Shown: piece after piece, positions 1 to 9,030 of the stretch | Layout of the letters: each line of letters starts with the position of its first letter | Numbering within the stretch: position 1 is the first letter of the stretch | DNA from: Sphingomonas flavalba | GTDB lineage: Bacteria; Pseudomonadota; Alphaproteobacteria; Sphingomonadales; Sphingomonadaceae | DNA length: 64,000 nt | Direction: 5' to 3' | Assembly (NCBI RefSeq): GCF_004796535.1 | Contig: NZ_SPHY01000002.1 | Location: 248,001 to 312,000 of the forward strand | Notes under the pieces: generated by a model | Told to the model about the DNA's origin: nothing | Database searches by the model: none | Seen by the model: the letters and a program-made list of their open reading frames with translations, nothing else | Translations under genes and position numbers: made by a program

Positions 1-381
1 CTGCGGTCGGCGCTGTGCGCTGCTTGCGGGCGGCGGTATCGCTGGGACGGGCCGATGGGGGCACGGCCGCCCTGCCCCGCCTGCGGTGTGGCAGCGCTGC
101 GCCCGGACATCGTGTTCTTCGGCGAGATGCCCTACGGCATGACGCGGATCGAGCAGGCGCTGGCGACGGCCGACCTGTTCGTCTCGATCGGCACGTCGGG
201 CGCGGTCTACCCTGCCGCCGGCTTCGTGCGGACCGCGCGGATGCACGGCGCCGCGACGCTGGAGATCAACCTGGAACCGTCACAGGGCAGCGCGCTGTTC
301 GACGAGATCCGGGTCGGCCCGGCGGGCGTGCTGGTGCCTGAATGGGTCGAAGCGGTGCTGGGCGAGGCGTCGTTGCCGTAG
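1..381 (+). CDS. cobB: NAD-dependent protein deacylase of the sirtuin (Sir2/CobB) family, C-terminal part
   Basis: The window opens inside this gene; the reading frame is open from base 1 and stops at 379-381. The visible 126 residues hold the zinc-binding module, with Cys pairs CAAC (codons at 16-27) and CPAC (codons at 73-84), then RPDIVFFGE, GTSGAVYPAAGF and EINLEP, which are standard sirtuin class III motifs of the Rossmann half. Sirtuins remove acyl groups from protein lysines using NAD and yield nicotinamide and O-acyl-ADP-ribose. The catalytic His and the NAD-binding N-terminus lie upstream of the window. It converges on the glycosyltransferase gene with only 8 bp between stop codons. 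Confidence 0.9.
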   Translation: MRSALCAACGRRYRWDGPMGARPPCPACGVAALRPDIVFFGEMPYGMTRIEQALATADLFVSIGTSGAVYPAAGFVRTARMHGAATLEINLEPSQGSALFDEIRVGPAGVLVPEWVEAVLGEASLP

Positions 382-389
382 CGGGACGG

Positions 390-1283
390 TCAGCGGCTCC
401 AGTCGCCGCTGGTATCGGCGCCGCCGGCAACGCGGAGCATCTCCAGCGCGCGGAAGGCGCGGATGCGAAACAGCACCGCCAGCCCGCCCATCCGCCCCCG
501 CCAGCCCGGCAGGCGGGAAGAGACGAGCAGCCGCACGCCATGCGGGATCGCGGACAGCAAGGTAGCGGCGGTCAGCCCCAGCCAACGCAGGCGCGAGCGG
601 CCACGCGGCCCGGCCCGATCATGGGCGATATGGCGGCGCCATTTCGATTCGAGGTCGGCGAAGGCGGCGCGCGCGGGGTGATAAACGACCATCCCCGGCA
701 CATAACGCGCCGGATGGCCGGCGGCGGCGGCGCGCTGGCCCCAGTCGCGGTCCTCGGCGATGCCGATGCCGCCGAACGGGCCGACCTGCGCCCAGACATC
801 CGCCACGACCGCGAGGTTGCCGGTGCCGGAAAAACGCATTTTGTCGATATATTCGCGCTGGCGGAAGGCGAAGACCGCCTCGTAACCCTCCAGCGCGGTT
901 GGACGTGCCGGGTCGACGAAATCGATGCGGACGTCACCGCCGACGACGCCAGTCGAATCAGGAGCGGCGAGCGCGGCGACCGCCTGCCGCAGCCAGTCCG
1001 GATCGGCGCGGCAATCGGCGTCGATAAAGGCAAGCAGGCTGCCGCGCGCGGTACGCGCGCCGAGATTGCGCGCCGGGCCGGGGCCGGCCTGCGTCTCGAC
1101 CAGGAAGGTGACCTCGGGAAAGGCGGAGCGCAACGGCGCCAAGTCCTGTATCGACCCGTTGTCGACCAGGATGACCTCGGTCTGCTCCACCGGCCAACTC
1201 TGCTCGCGCAGCGACTGCAGGCAGCGCGCCGCCGCGGTCACCTGATTGAAATGCGGGATGACGACGCTGACCAGCGCCGGCAT
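390..1283 (-). CDS. Family 2 glycosyltransferase
   Basis: A 297-residue GT-A fold glycosyltransferase. The N-terminus carries the GT2 opening VSVVIPHFNQ; LVDNGS near residue 40 fits nucleotide binding; DAD at 88-90 is the metal-binding DxD; GIAEDRDWGQRA further on carries the acidic pair of the acceptor site. The C-terminus has no clear long membrane span, so the enzyme is probably cytoplasmic or peripheral. I chose the ATG at 1283; a GTG at 1304 would add seven residues. It follows the AAA ATPase gene on the same strand after 32 bp and sits at the edge of the exopolysaccharide locus, so it probably adds a sugar to that polymer. Donor and acceptor cannot be read from the sequence. Confidence 0.85.
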   Translation of the reverse strand: MPALVSVVIPHFNQVTAAARCLQSLREQSWPVEQTEVILVDNGSIQDLAPLRSAFPEVTFLVETQAGPGPARNLGARTARGSLLAFIDADCRADPDWLRQAVAALAAPDSTGVVGGDVRIDFVDPARPTALEGYEAVFAFRQREYIDKMRFSGTGNLAVVADVWAQVGPFGGIGIAEDRDWGQRAAAAGHPARYVPGMVVYHPARAAFADLESKWRRHIAHDRAGPRGRSRLRWLGLTAATLLSAIPHGVRLLVSSRLPGWRGRMGGLAVLFRIRAFRALEMLRVAGGADTSGDWSR

Positions 1284-1315
1284 GCCATCGATCGCGCCGG
1301 TCACCGCCGCCCCGG

Positions 1316-2719
1316 TCAGGCGGCGCCGACCTGCCGCCGCGCCGGCCGCGGCTCGCCGCTGGCGCTGAACTGGTCGCGCGCGACCCGCATCAGCAGATAG
1401 GTCGGCAGCGCCTCGTCGCGGAAGCGGTAGCGGCGCGGGTCGACCGAGGCGTCGACGTCGAACAACTCGCCGGTTTCGGCCAGTTCGGCGAGCAGCGAGG
1501 CGGCATCGGTCCGCCCGTCGACCAGCGGGCCGACATCCTCGGCGGCGAACCAGCCGTCCGGGGTGCTGGCGGCACGGGCCACGGCGGCGAGCGCGCTGCC
1601 GTCCCTGCTCTCCAGCAACTGCTTTGTCGCCGCCTTGCTGAGCGGCGTGATGCGGCTCTGCGCTTCGTCGACGATGCTGTCGAGCGCGCCCCAGACATCG
1701 GCGAGCGAGACCGACAGCCGGCCCTCGTCCATCGCGCGGAGGCTGGAATGGTGGCAGATCAGCCGCGCCAGATAGGGCGAGCCGTTGGACAGCAGGCGGA
1801 CCATCTTGACCGCGGGCTCCTCGAAGGAGACGCCGGCGGCGTTTTCGCCGATGCGGATCAGCGCATCGACTTCCGCGTCGGTCAGCCGCGGCATCGGCAG
1901 GCCGACGATGTTGCGGCGGATCGATGGGATATAGCCGATCAGTTCCTGCAGGTTGGAGGCGACGCCGGTCAGGATCAGCTGGACGCGCGCGGCGCGGTCC
2001 GACAGATTCTTGATCAGTTCCGCCACCGACTGGCGGAATTCCGGGTCGGTGATCCGGTCATATTCGTCGAGGATGATCAGCACCCGGGTGCCGACGATCT
2101 GCGAGCAGAGTTCGCTCAGCTCGCGCGGACCAAACGGCCCCTGGGGCAGCCGGTCGGCCATTACCGCACCGCCCTCCGCCTCCGGCGCGGTCGGTGCGAC
2201 GTTGCGCAGGTAAAGCTGCGGAATTTCGTTCAGGATTGCGCGGAATATTTCGTCGAAGCGGGAATTGGCGCCGCAGGACGCATAGACGACCTGATAGCGC
2301 GAATCGCGCGCGACGTCGGCCAGGATATGGACCAGCGAGGTCTTGCCGATGCCGCGTTCGCCATAGACGACGACGTGGCTGCGCTGCTCCTCCAGATCCT
2401 CGATCAGCTTGGCTAGAACGCCAAGCCGCCCGGCAAAGCGAGTGCGCTCGGTTACCGGCTGGGCCGGCGTGAACACGTCGCGCAGCGCAAGGCGAGCGCG
2501 CATCAGCTTGTTGTTGTCCGCAAGCGTATTCAACTGGTCTATCGCGGTGGCGCGGAACGATGGGAATTGCGCCTCCGCCGCCGGCTCCGTGTCGTCGGTG
2601 CCCCATCCCATGCGGAGATGGCGATGCTCGCCCGCGCGGAAGGACACGCGCTCCGGCCGATCGAAAGTGCGTTTCCGCCGGCGGAACAGGCGAGGAATCC
2701 AGTTGAACAACGCTGCCAC
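1316..2719 (-). CDS. AAA-family ATPase of the exosortase/exopolysaccharide locus
   Basis: A 467-residue protein with a P-loop GERGIGKTS at 120-128 and Walker B VLIILDEYD at 213-221, followed by LILTGVA, which resembles sensor 1. The rest looks like a helical lid and a winged C-terminus in the ORC/CDC6 or STAND-like manner. The N-terminus is basic (RRRKRTF near residue 15) and could contact membrane or nucleic acid. The GTG start is supported by a GGGGAG ribosome site about 6 bases upstream. It lies just downstream of the XrtV accessory gene on the same strand, so a regulatory or assembly role in polymer export or exosortase sorting is likely, but this is inferred from position only. Confidence 0.75.
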   Translation of the reverse strand: MAALFNWIPRLFRRRKRTFDRPERVSFRAGEHRHLRMGWGTDDTEPAAEAQFPSFRATAIDQLNTLADNNKLMRARLALRDVFTPAQPVTERTRFAGRLGVLAKLIEDLEEQRSHVVVYGERGIGKTSLVHILADVARDSRYQVVYASCGANSRFDEIFRAILNEIPQLYLRNVAPTAPEAEGGAVMADRLPQGPFGPRELSELCSQIVGTRVLIILDEYDRITDPEFRQSVAELIKNLSDRAARVQLILTGVASNLQELIGYIPSIRRNIVGLPMPRLTDAEVDALIRIGENAAGVSFEEPAVKMVRLLSNGSPYLARLICHHSSLRAMDEGRLSVSLADVWGALDSIVDEAQSRITPLSKAATKQLLESRDGSALAAVARAASTPDGWFAAEDVGPLVDGRTDAASLLAELAETGELFDVDASVDPRRYRFRDEALPTYLLMRVARDQFSASGEPRPARRQVGAA

Positions 2720-2771
2720 TCTTTACTCCCCGGCACCGGCCGCCCGAAAGCGGGGCGGCCGCATGCCTGTG

Positions 2772-3017
2772 CTATTTCCTTCGCCCGAACGGCTTCAGGA
2801 CGAAGTAGCTGTACGCAAGAACTGCTACGATTACGATAACGGCAAAGGCGTCATAGCCTTCATTACCCAGATAATTGGCCACGGCGCAGCCGACCGACGG
2901 CGGCAGGTAGCTCCAGATCGAATCCTGCGGTTCGTCGTCAGGCACCGACCGCTGCAAGAAAATGACGATCAGGCCCGCGAAGATCGCGATCGTGATCCAG
3001 TCATACGGTGTCTGCAT
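2772..3017 (-). CDS. XrtV sorting system accessory protein (small membrane protein)
   Basis: An 81-residue protein with two hydrophobic spans (about residues 6-20, following YDW, and 55-75) separated by a polar loop containing PPSVGCAVANYLGNEG. The length, the YDW opening and this loop match the small proteins annotated next to exosortase V in sphingomonads; this family assignment is from memory. The ATG at 3017 has a GGGGG ribosome site at good spacing; the ATG at 3023 is too close to it. It diverges from the export operon that carries the exosortase. Its biochemical role is not established. Confidence 0.7.
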   Translation of the reverse strand: MQTPYDWITIAIFAGLIVIFLQRSVPDDEPQDSIWSYLPPSVGCAVANYLGNEGYDAFAVIVIVAVLAYSYFVLKPFGRRK

Positions 3018-3313
3018 CGTCATCACCCCCAAATGCCGGTGGTGCGACCGCCTAACATCGAACCCCGGTCAAGACAAAGCCCCCTCGCGTTCACGGGGGA
3101 GCGAAAATGCGTTAACAGTGCGATCCGGGTGACATCCGTACCAAAACCGACGCGCTGACCCGGTGTGGCCCGAAAAACCGCTGATCATGGAATCATGGTT
3201 TCCAAAAGGCCAACGATATTGTGTCGTCGCCCGCAAAAGGTTAGCTCACCCGCTGGCCGGGCTTCTTCACCCGGCTGCCGGATGGCCTGTGGCGTAACTT
3301 TTGGGGTGGCACT
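3018..3313. promoter_or_regulatory. Divergent intergenic region of the exosortase V locus
   Basis: This 296-bp gap separates the accessory protein (minus) from the export operon (plus) and must hold both promoters. Visible structure includes five C and five G residues flanking a 10-base loop near 3075-3094, and a short inverted repeat TGGAA/TTCCA around 3190-3206 that overlaps a direct repeat of ATCATGG. I see no unambiguous sigma-70 promoter or known operator. Confidence 0.45.
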
Positions 3314-4519
3314 GTGAGACTGGCTTCGATCATCGCACTCGGGCTGCTGTCCACCAGCAGCGCCGCTTTCGCGCAACTCAAGGCGCCGGTGGAGCGACAG
3401 GTCAACATCCAGGCCGCGACCACGCTTACCTATGATTCCAACGTGTTCAACACGAACCCGGCGACGCAGCATTTGTTCGGCAAGGGTGGCAGCGACATCC
3501 GCGCGACACCGTCGCTGGATTTCGACGTGGTGCTGCCGGTCAGCCGTCAGTCGATCTACGCCCATGGGACGGTCGGCTATGATTTCTACAAGCGCAATCA
3601 CCGGCTGAATCGCGAACGGATAGGGGTCGACGCCGGCGCCAATCTGGATATGGCCGGCTGCGCGCCGAACCTGAACGTCAGCTATAGCCGGGCGCAGAGC
3701 AACTTCGCCGATATCTTCACGCCGACGAACAACGGCAATGTCGAGACACGCACGACGATGGGCGGGAGCGCGGTGTGCGGCGGGCCGCTCGGCCTGCAGG
3801 CGGGCGCCAGCTACAGCCACACCGAATCGCGCAACAGCGGCGCGTTCTTCGACCGGCAGAGCTACAATTCCGACACGATCGGCGCCAATGTCGGCTATAT
3901 CCGGCCGACCTTCGGCGTGCTGTCGCTCTACGGCAACTACACGACCACCTCCTATCTGAGCCGCCGGTTCCTGGTGCCGGGCGTAGGCATCATCAACGAC
4001 GGCATCGAGACCTATGCCGCCGGCGTCGAGTTCCAGCGCAACATCGGGTCGCGAATCAGCGGCTCAGTCTCGCTCGGCTACACCTGGGTTCGGCCCAAGC
4101 TGCCGATCTCCCCGCGGTTCAACGGCGCCTCCTACGGCGCCGACATCACGCTGATGCCGACCGAAGGCTTTCAGGTCGGCCTGTCTGCCGGGCGGGACAT
4201 TTCGGCGTCCAACCTGCTCGACGTCAGCTACACGATAACGGATCTTTATTCGTTGAGCGGTACTTATGCGCTCGGGCAGTCGCTGACCCTGACCTTCGAC
4301 GCAAGCCACCGCAGCCGCAAGCTGCGCGGGCCGGCGGTGGTCCAGGGCCTCGTGCTGCAGGATGACAAGGTTATCAGCGGGGGGGTCGGGCTACGCTATC
4401 GCATGAATGAAAGACTGATGTTCGATACCAATTTCGTTCAGGAGCGGCGCGATTCGGACGCGCTGTTCCAGCGGTATCACGACAGTCGGGTCAGCTTCGG
4501 CGTAAGCCTCCGTCTCTAG
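3314..4519 (+). CDS. Outer-membrane beta-barrel protein of the exopolysaccharide locus
   Basis: A 401-residue protein with a signal peptide (about residues 1-21, cleavage after AAFA) followed by repeating amphipathic beta strands with alternating hydrophobic residues and frequent Tyr and Gly. It ends in VSFGVSLRL, a typical barrel terminus. It resembles the putative beta-barrel porin 2 type found at the head of PEP-CTERM/exosortase-linked export operons. The start is GTG (reads MRLASIIALG) after TGGGGTGG. It is the first gene of the plus-strand operon, 19 bp before the Wza-like gene, and probably forms or assists the outer-membrane passage for the polymer. Confidence 0.8.
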   Translation: MRLASIIALGLLSTSSAAFAQLKAPVERQVNIQAATTLTYDSNVFNTNPATQHLFGKGGSDIRATPSLDFDVVLPVSRQSIYAHGTVGYDFYKRNHRLNRERIGVDAGANLDMAGCAPNLNVSYSRAQSNFADIFTPTNNGNVETRTTMGGSAVCGGPLGLQAGASYSHTESRNSGAFFDRQSYNSDTIGANVGYIRPTFGVLSLYGNYTTTSYLSRRFLVPGVGIINDGIETYAAGVEFQRNIGSRISGSVSLGYTWVRPKLPISPRFNGASYGADITLMPTEGFQVGLSAGRDISASNLLDVSYTITDLYSLSGTYALGQSLTLTFDASHRSRKLRGPAVVQGLVLQDDKVISGGVGLRYRMNERLMFDTNFVQERRDSDALFQRYHDSRVSFGVSLRL

Positions 4520-4538
4520 TAGTATGAGGATGAGTAGA

Positions 4539-5360
4539 ATGAGAACGACCACCGCCTGGCTCCTTGCCGCTGCCAGCCTGTGGGCGACCGGCGCGGTTGC
4601 CCAGGTTCCGGCGGCGGCCCCGGCCGAACAGCCCGCGCTCGCCAGTCAGGAAAAGGATGCTCTCAAGGGCTATATCCTTGGCCCGGACGATGTGATCGAG
4701 GTCGACGTTCTCGGCCAGCCGGAGTTCAAGACCCGCGCCCGCATCCGCACCGACGGGATGATCGCCCTGCCCTTCCTGGGCGAGGTGAAGGCATCCGGCA
4801 TGACGCCGATCAGCTTCGGCGACATGATCGGCGAGCGGCTGAAGGCAGGCGGTTTCTATGCCAAGCCGATCATGAACGTCGAAGTGGTCAGCTTCGCCAG
4901 CCGTTACGTCATCGTCCTCGGCCAGATCGCCAGCCCCGGCCTGCAGCCGGTCGACCGCTCCTATCGCGTGTCGGAAGTGATCGCGCGCGCCGGCGGGCTG
5001 CGCGAAACCGGCGCCGACTACGTCATCGTCCGCCGCGCCAGCGGCGAGGAGCTGAAGCTGCCGTTCGAGAAGCTGGCGGCCGGCGGGCCGGAAGACGACC
5101 CGATGATCCAGCCGGGCGACAAGCTGTTCGTCCCGCAGGCGGACCTGTTCTACATCTACGGCCAGATCAACGCGCCGGGCGCCTACCCGCTGAAGCCGGG
5201 AATGACGCTGCGCAAGGTCATCGCCCGCGGCGGCGGCCTGACCCAGTCGGGCTCGGAAAAGCGGATCAAGGTCTATCACGACGGCGAAGAGCTGAAAGTC
5301 AATCTCGACCATGTCATCGCCGCCGGCGATGTCGTCGTCGTCGGCGAACGGGTCTTCTGA
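4539..5360 (+). CDS. Polysaccharide export protein, Wza/OtnA-like with SLBB domains
   Basis: A 273-residue secreted protein with a signal peptide ending near AVAQ. The polysaccharide export domain starts at YILGPDDVIEVDVLGQPEF, and two SLBB-type beta-grasp repeats follow (VVSFASRYVIVLGQIASPG and LFYIYGQINAPGAYPL). No lipobox Cys is present, so unlike Wza it is not expected to be lipidated. I prefer the ATG at 4539 because GAGGA stands 8 bases upstream; in-frame ATGs at 4524 and 4530 lack that. Such proteins form the periplasmic/outer-membrane channel for polymer. The adjacent Wzz-like gene is its usual partner. Confidence 0.88.
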   Translation: MRTTTAWLLAAASLWATGAVAQVPAAAPAEQPALASQEKDALKGYILGPDDVIEVDVLGQPEFKTRARIRTDGMIALPFLGEVKASGMTPISFGDMIGERLKAGGFYAKPIMNVEVVSFASRYVIVLGQIASPGLQPVDRSYRVSEVIARAGGLRETGADYVIVRRASGEELKLPFEKLAAGGPEDDPMIQPGDKLFVPQADLFYIYGQINAPGAYPLKPGMTLRKVIARGGGLTQSGSEKRIKVYHDGEELKVNLDHVIAAGDVVVVGERVF

Positions 5361-5384
5361 TCCGGCAGGCGAGAGGAACCCTCC

Positions 5385-6713
5385 GTGAATATCATCCAGT
5401 TCTTTCGTATCCTGCTGGCACGGCGCGCCATCATCCTGGTGACGCTGCTCGCATCGCTGATCACCGCGATCGTTGTGTCGCAGCTGCTGCCGCCGCGCTA
5501 CGAGGCGCGCAGCCGCGTGATCCTGAACACGCTGAAGGCGGATCCGGCGACCGGGCAGCTGATTGCCACCAACATGCTGCGCAACTACATCAGCACCCAG
5601 GTCCAGCTGATCAAGGACATGCAGATCGCCGGCCCGGTCATCGACAAGCTGGGCTGGGCGAACGACCCGGCGCTGATCCAGAGCTATGCCAACGCGACCG
5701 ACGGCCGCGGCACCGACATCCGGCGCTGGCTGGCGCAGCAGATCATCGACAGCACGACGGTCAGCAGCGTCGAGGGCAGCAACATCCTCGAGATTGGCTA
5801 TCAGGGCTCGTCGCCGGAATTTGCCAAGCAGATCGCCGACCTGATCCGCGACACCTTCATCGAGCAGAATCTGCGCAGCCAGCGCGACACTGCGGCGCGC
5901 AGCGCCGACTGGTATCGCGACCAGGCCGACCGCACCCTGCGCGCGCTGGCGGTGGCTGAGAACGCCCGCACCGCCTACGCCAAGGAAAACGGCATCGTCC
6001 TCGACGCCAACAACGTCGACCTTGAAAGCTCGAAGCTGCAGGCGCTGTCCGCGTCGAGCGCGATGCCGACGGCGGCGCTGGCGGCGCCGATCTCTCCGGC
6101 CAAGGTCCAGCTCGACCAGATCGACCAGCAACTCGCACAGGCGGCGAGCACGCTCGGCCCGAACCACCCGACCTTCCAGGCGCTGCAGCGGCAGCGCGCG
6201 GTTGTCGCGGCGGAAGTCGCCCGCTCGGGCGGCGGCATCAGCGGCGTCAGCCAGGGGCAGATCCAGAGCGCTTATGCCGCGCAAAAATCGCGCGTGCTGG
6301 GCGAGCGCGACAAGATCGATCAGCTGAACCAGATGCAGCGCGACATCGACATCAGGCGCGAACAGTATCAGAAATTCGCCGAATCGGCGTCGACCCTGCG
6401 CGCGCAGGCCGACGTCGGCGAGACCAGCCTAGAGCCGTTGGGCAACGCCACCGCGCCGACCCGGCCGAGCTTCCCCAACGTGCCGCTGATCATCATGGGC
6501 TCCGTCGCCCTCGGCGCGATCCTCGGCGTCTGCCTGGCGCTGCTCGTCGAGCTGCTCAATCGGCGGGTACGCAGCGACACCGACCTGGAGCACGCGGCCG
6601 ACGCGCCGGTATTCGCGATCGTCGGCAACCGCCGCAACCCCAACGGCTGGGTCAGCCGGCTCATCGCCTGGTACAACCGACGCAGGCAAAGCGATCAACT
6701 GGTGGAGGCGTGA
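5385..6713 (+). CDS. Polysaccharide co-polymerase, Wzz/GumC-like chain length determinant
   Basis: A 442-residue inner-membrane protein with an N-terminal span (about 12-32) following the Wzz-type opening, a long periplasmic coiled-coil region rich in Ala, Gln and Arg, and a C-terminal span near 370-390 preceded by PTRPSFPN, the proline-rich pattern of the family. The cytoplasmic tail has no kinase domain; the kinase-like partner is the next gene. The start is GTG after AGAGGAACC. The stop overlaps the GTG of the next gene by four bases. It should control chain length and couple polymerisation to export. Confidence 0.88.
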   Translation: MNIIQFFRILLARRAIILVTLLASLITAIVVSQLLPPRYEARSRVILNTLKADPATGQLIATNMLRNYISTQVQLIKDMQIAGPVIDKLGWANDPALIQSYANATDGRGTDIRRWLAQQIIDSTTVSSVEGSNILEIGYQGSSPEFAKQIADLIRDTFIEQNLRSQRDTAARSADWYRDQADRTLRALAVAENARTAYAKENGIVLDANNVDLESSKLQALSASSAMPTAALAAPISPAKVQLDQIDQQLAQAASTLGPNHPTFQALQRQRAVVAAEVARSGGGISGVSQGQIQSAYAAQKSRVLGERDKIDQLNQMQRDIDIRREQYQKFAESASTLRAQADVGETSLEPLGNATAPTRPSFPNVPLIIMGSVALGAILGVCLALLVELLNRRVRSDTDLEHAADAPVFAIVGNRRNPNGWVSRLIAWYNRRRQSDQLVEA

Positions 6714-7444
6714 GCGTGAGCGAGTCCGTTATGACCGACGAAGCCGACCACGACGCGGCTGCCCCGGACATCGACGCCGAGGCCGCGCGCGAAGCCGCCG
6801 AGGCCGACCGCGAGTACCATATCGCGTCGGTCATGCTGTCCGACCCGACCGGGCTGGAAGCGGAGGCCATTCGCGGCCTGCGTACGCGCATCGTCGCGCA
6901 GCATGTCCGCGAGGGCCGGCGCGCGATCGCCTTCTGCACCCCGTCGACCGAATCGGGCTGCACTTTCGTCGCGTTCAACCTCGCAGTGGCGATGGCGCAG
7001 ATCGGCATCCCGACGGTGATCGTCGACTGCGACCTGCGTAATCCCGGCGTCGCCGAACTGTGCGGCATCGGCGAGCACGAACCCGGCCTGGCGGAGCTTC
7101 TCGGCGACGACGCGACCCACATGGCGCAGATCATCCATGGCGACGTGCTGCCGAACCTGTCGGTGCTGCCGGCCGGCAACCGCCCCGCCAACCCGCAGGA
7201 GTTGCTGTCCAGCGATCGTTTCCGCACGCTGGTCGATCAGTTGCTGCGCCAGTTCCAGCTGACCATCCTCGACACCACACCGGCCAATACCTGCACCGAC
7301 GCGCAACGCGTCGCTACCGTCGCCGGCTACAGCGCGATCGTCGCGCGCAAGCACCAGACGCATTATTCCGACATCCAGACGCTGGCGCGACTGCTCCGCG
7401 CCGATCGTTCGGCGGTCGTCGGCACCGTGCTGAACGATTTTTGA
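6710..7444 (+). CDS. BY-kinase/CpsD-like P-loop protein with degenerate Walker A motif
   Basis: A 244-residue member of the bacterial tyrosine kinase / ParA-MinD fold. Walker A-prime is intact (VIVDCDLRNP, about 103-112), as is a Walker B-like TILDTTP (about 185-191). The P-loop reads STESGCT at 79-85: Cys84 stands where the nucleotide-binding Lys of GKT should be. The C-terminus ends at LNDF and lacks the tyrosine cluster that BY-kinases autophosphorylate. It therefore probably does not act as an ordinary autokinase and may be a structural partner of the Wzz-like protein. The GTG start overlaps the upstream stop, and the stop overlaps the exosortase ATG by one base, so translation is tightly coupled. 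Confidence 0.82.
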   Translation: MSVSESVMTDEADHDAAAPDIDAEAAREAAEADREYHIASVMLSDPTGLEAEAIRGLRTRIVAQHVREGRRAIAFCTPSTESGCTFVAFNLAVAMAQIGIPTVIVDCDLRNPGVAELCGIGEHEPGLAELLGDDATHMAQIIHGDVLPNLSVLPAGNRPANPQELLSSDRFRTLVDQLLRQFQLTILDTTPANTCTDAQRVATVAGYSAIVARKHQTHYSDIQTLARLLRADRSAVVGTVLNDF

Positions 7445-8322
7445 TGGAAGCGGCCGTTCCCGCCCCGCGCACCCCCTTCCCGCTGCTCGCCGCGCATTGG
7501 CCGCTGGCGATCGGGCTGCTGGCGCTGCTGATCCCGACACTGATCTCGCTCGGCGAGCAGACCTGGTCGACCGACGCCGGCGTCCACGGACCGATCATCC
7601 TTGCCACCGGCATCTGGCTGTTCGCCCGGCGCTGGCACGAATTGCAGGCGATCCGCACGCCCGGCAATGGCGTGCTGGTCGCCGCCGGCACCGCCTTCGC
7701 CCTGCTCGCCTATGTGTTCGGCCGGGCGTTCGATTTCCTGGCGATCGAGGTCGGCGCGCTGATTCTGCAGTTCGTCGTGCTGTTCTATGCGCTGTTCGGC
7801 TTCGAGGCGACGAAGCGCATGTGGTTTCCGATTCTCTACCTGTTCTTCGTCGTGCCGATCCCAGGCTGGGTGGTGGATTCGCTGACCGCACCGCTGAAAT
7901 CCTACGTCTCGCACAGCGCCACCTGGCTGCTGTCGGCGGCCGGCTATCCAATCATCCGCGAAGGCGTCGTCCTCTACATCGCCCAATACCAGTTGCTGGT
8001 CGAGGATGCCTGCGCCGGGCTCAATTCGCTTATCAGCCTGACCGCGATCAGCCTGTTCTACATCTACATCCTCCACAATGCGTCGTGGCGTTATTCGCTG
8101 TTGCTCATGCTGTGGGTTATCCCGGCGGCGCTGCTCGCCAACCTGGTGCGGGTGATCGCGCTGGTGCTGATCACCTATTACCTGGGCAATGAGGCGGCGC
8201 AGGGCTTCCTGCACTCGACCGCCGGGCTGATCATGTTCGTGACGGCGCTGCTCGGCATCTTCGCCGCCGACAGCCTGATGACCCCGCTCCGCAAGGCGCT
8301 GACCCGGGAGAGCGCAGCATGA
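7444..8322 (+). CDS. xrtV: Exosortase V, integral-membrane protein-sorting transpeptidase
   Basis: A 292-residue polytopic membrane protein with about eight hydrophobic spans. The exosortase/archaeosortase catalytic trio is visible: Cys190 in EDACAGLNSL, Arg236 in ANLVRVIAL and His257 in GFLHSTAG. Exosortases cut C-terminal sorting signals and attach exported proteins to the envelope or matrix. Assignment to the XrtV subtype rests on the neighbouring accessory protein, EpsI protein and export genes. A longer in-frame opening upstream overlaps the kinase-like gene; the ATG at 7444 fits the TGATG overlap and gives the usual length. No VPEID-type or PEP-CTERM target was found in this window. Confidence 0.88.
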   Translation: MEAAVPAPRTPFPLLAAHWPLAIGLLALLIPTLISLGEQTWSTDAGVHGPIILATGIWLFARRWHELQAIRTPGNGVLVAAGTAFALLAYVFGRAFDFLAIEVGALILQFVVLFYALFGFEATKRMWFPILYLFFVVPIPGWVVDSLTAPLKSYVSHSATWLLSAAGYPIIREGVVLYIAQYQLLVEDACAGLNSLISLTAISLFYIYILHNASWRYSLLLMLWVIPAALLANLVRVIALVLITYYLGNEAAQGFLHSTAGLIMFVTALLGIFAADSLMTPLRKALTRESAA

Positions 8323-9023
8323 ACCGGCGCGACGTCCTGATCGGCGGTGCCTGCCTCGTCGCGGCCGGCAGCGCGCACGCGCTGCGCCCGCGCGACCGCA
8401 TGTCGCTGGTCCACGGCCGCAAGATCGCCGACGCGATCCCCGAGAGCTTCGCCGGCTGGCGGAAGATGGACAGCAACGCCATCATCGCGCCGGAAAGCGA
8501 CAACAGCCTAGCCGCCAAGCTGTATTCGGAGCAGGTATCGCGGCTCTACGTGCTCGACGAGCGCAACTACGTGATGCTGCTGATCGCCTATGGCGACACG
8601 CAGAGCGACACGCTGCAGTTGCACCGGCCGGAGGTCTGCTACCCGGCCTTCGGATTCCAGGTGTCCGACAGCACGCGGACGGAGGTGGCGCTGGCCCCCG
8701 GCCTGTCCGTCCCCGGCCGGCGGCTGACCGCGTCGACCCCCGACCGGGTCGAACATATCAGCTACTGGACCCGGATCGGCGAATATCTGCCGGTCGACGG
8801 CAACGAGCAGCGAGTGATGAAGCTGCGCACCGCCTTTCAGGGCAGGATTCCCGACGGCGTGCTGGTCCGCCTGTCCAACGGCCTGACCGACGCGAACGCC
8901 GCGACCGAACTGAACGAGCGTTTTGCCGCCGCGATGGTTCGGGCGATGCGCCCCGACATGCGAGCCGCCCTGATCACCACCGAGAAGGCGCAGGAACTGG
9001 CACGGCGCCTGGGTCTAGGCTGA
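8319..9023 (+). CDS. EpsI family protein associated with exosortase V
   Basis: A 234-residue exported protein. The N-terminus MNRRDVLIGGACLVAAGSAHA has a twin-arginine-like pair and a hydrophobic stretch. The diagnostic EpsI motif QLHRPEVCYPAFGF lies near residues 105-118. In many exosortase systems EpsI is fused to the exosortase C-terminus; here it is a separate gene overlapping the exosortase stop by four bases (ATGA). The function is unresolved in the family, but the constant association implies a role in sorting or in the linked polysaccharide. Confidence 0.85.
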   Translation: MNRRDVLIGGACLVAAGSAHALRPRDRMSLVHGRKIADAIPESFAGWRKMDSNAIIAPESDNSLAAKLYSEQVSRLYVLDERNYVMLLIAYGDTQSDTLQLHRPEVCYPAFGFQVSDSTRTEVALAPGLSVPGRRLTASTPDRVEHISYWTRIGEYLPVDGNEQRVMKLRTAFQGRIPDGVLVRLSNGLTDANAATELNERFAAAMVRAMRPDMRAALITTEKAQELARRLGLG

Positions 9024-9030
9024 CCCCGCG

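Noticed and set aside
7060-7443. Exosortase extended at its N-terminus into the kinase-like gene
   Set aside because: The added segment is an Arg/Pro-rich frame shadow of the upstream gene; the TGATG overlap at 7442-7446 gives the normal length.
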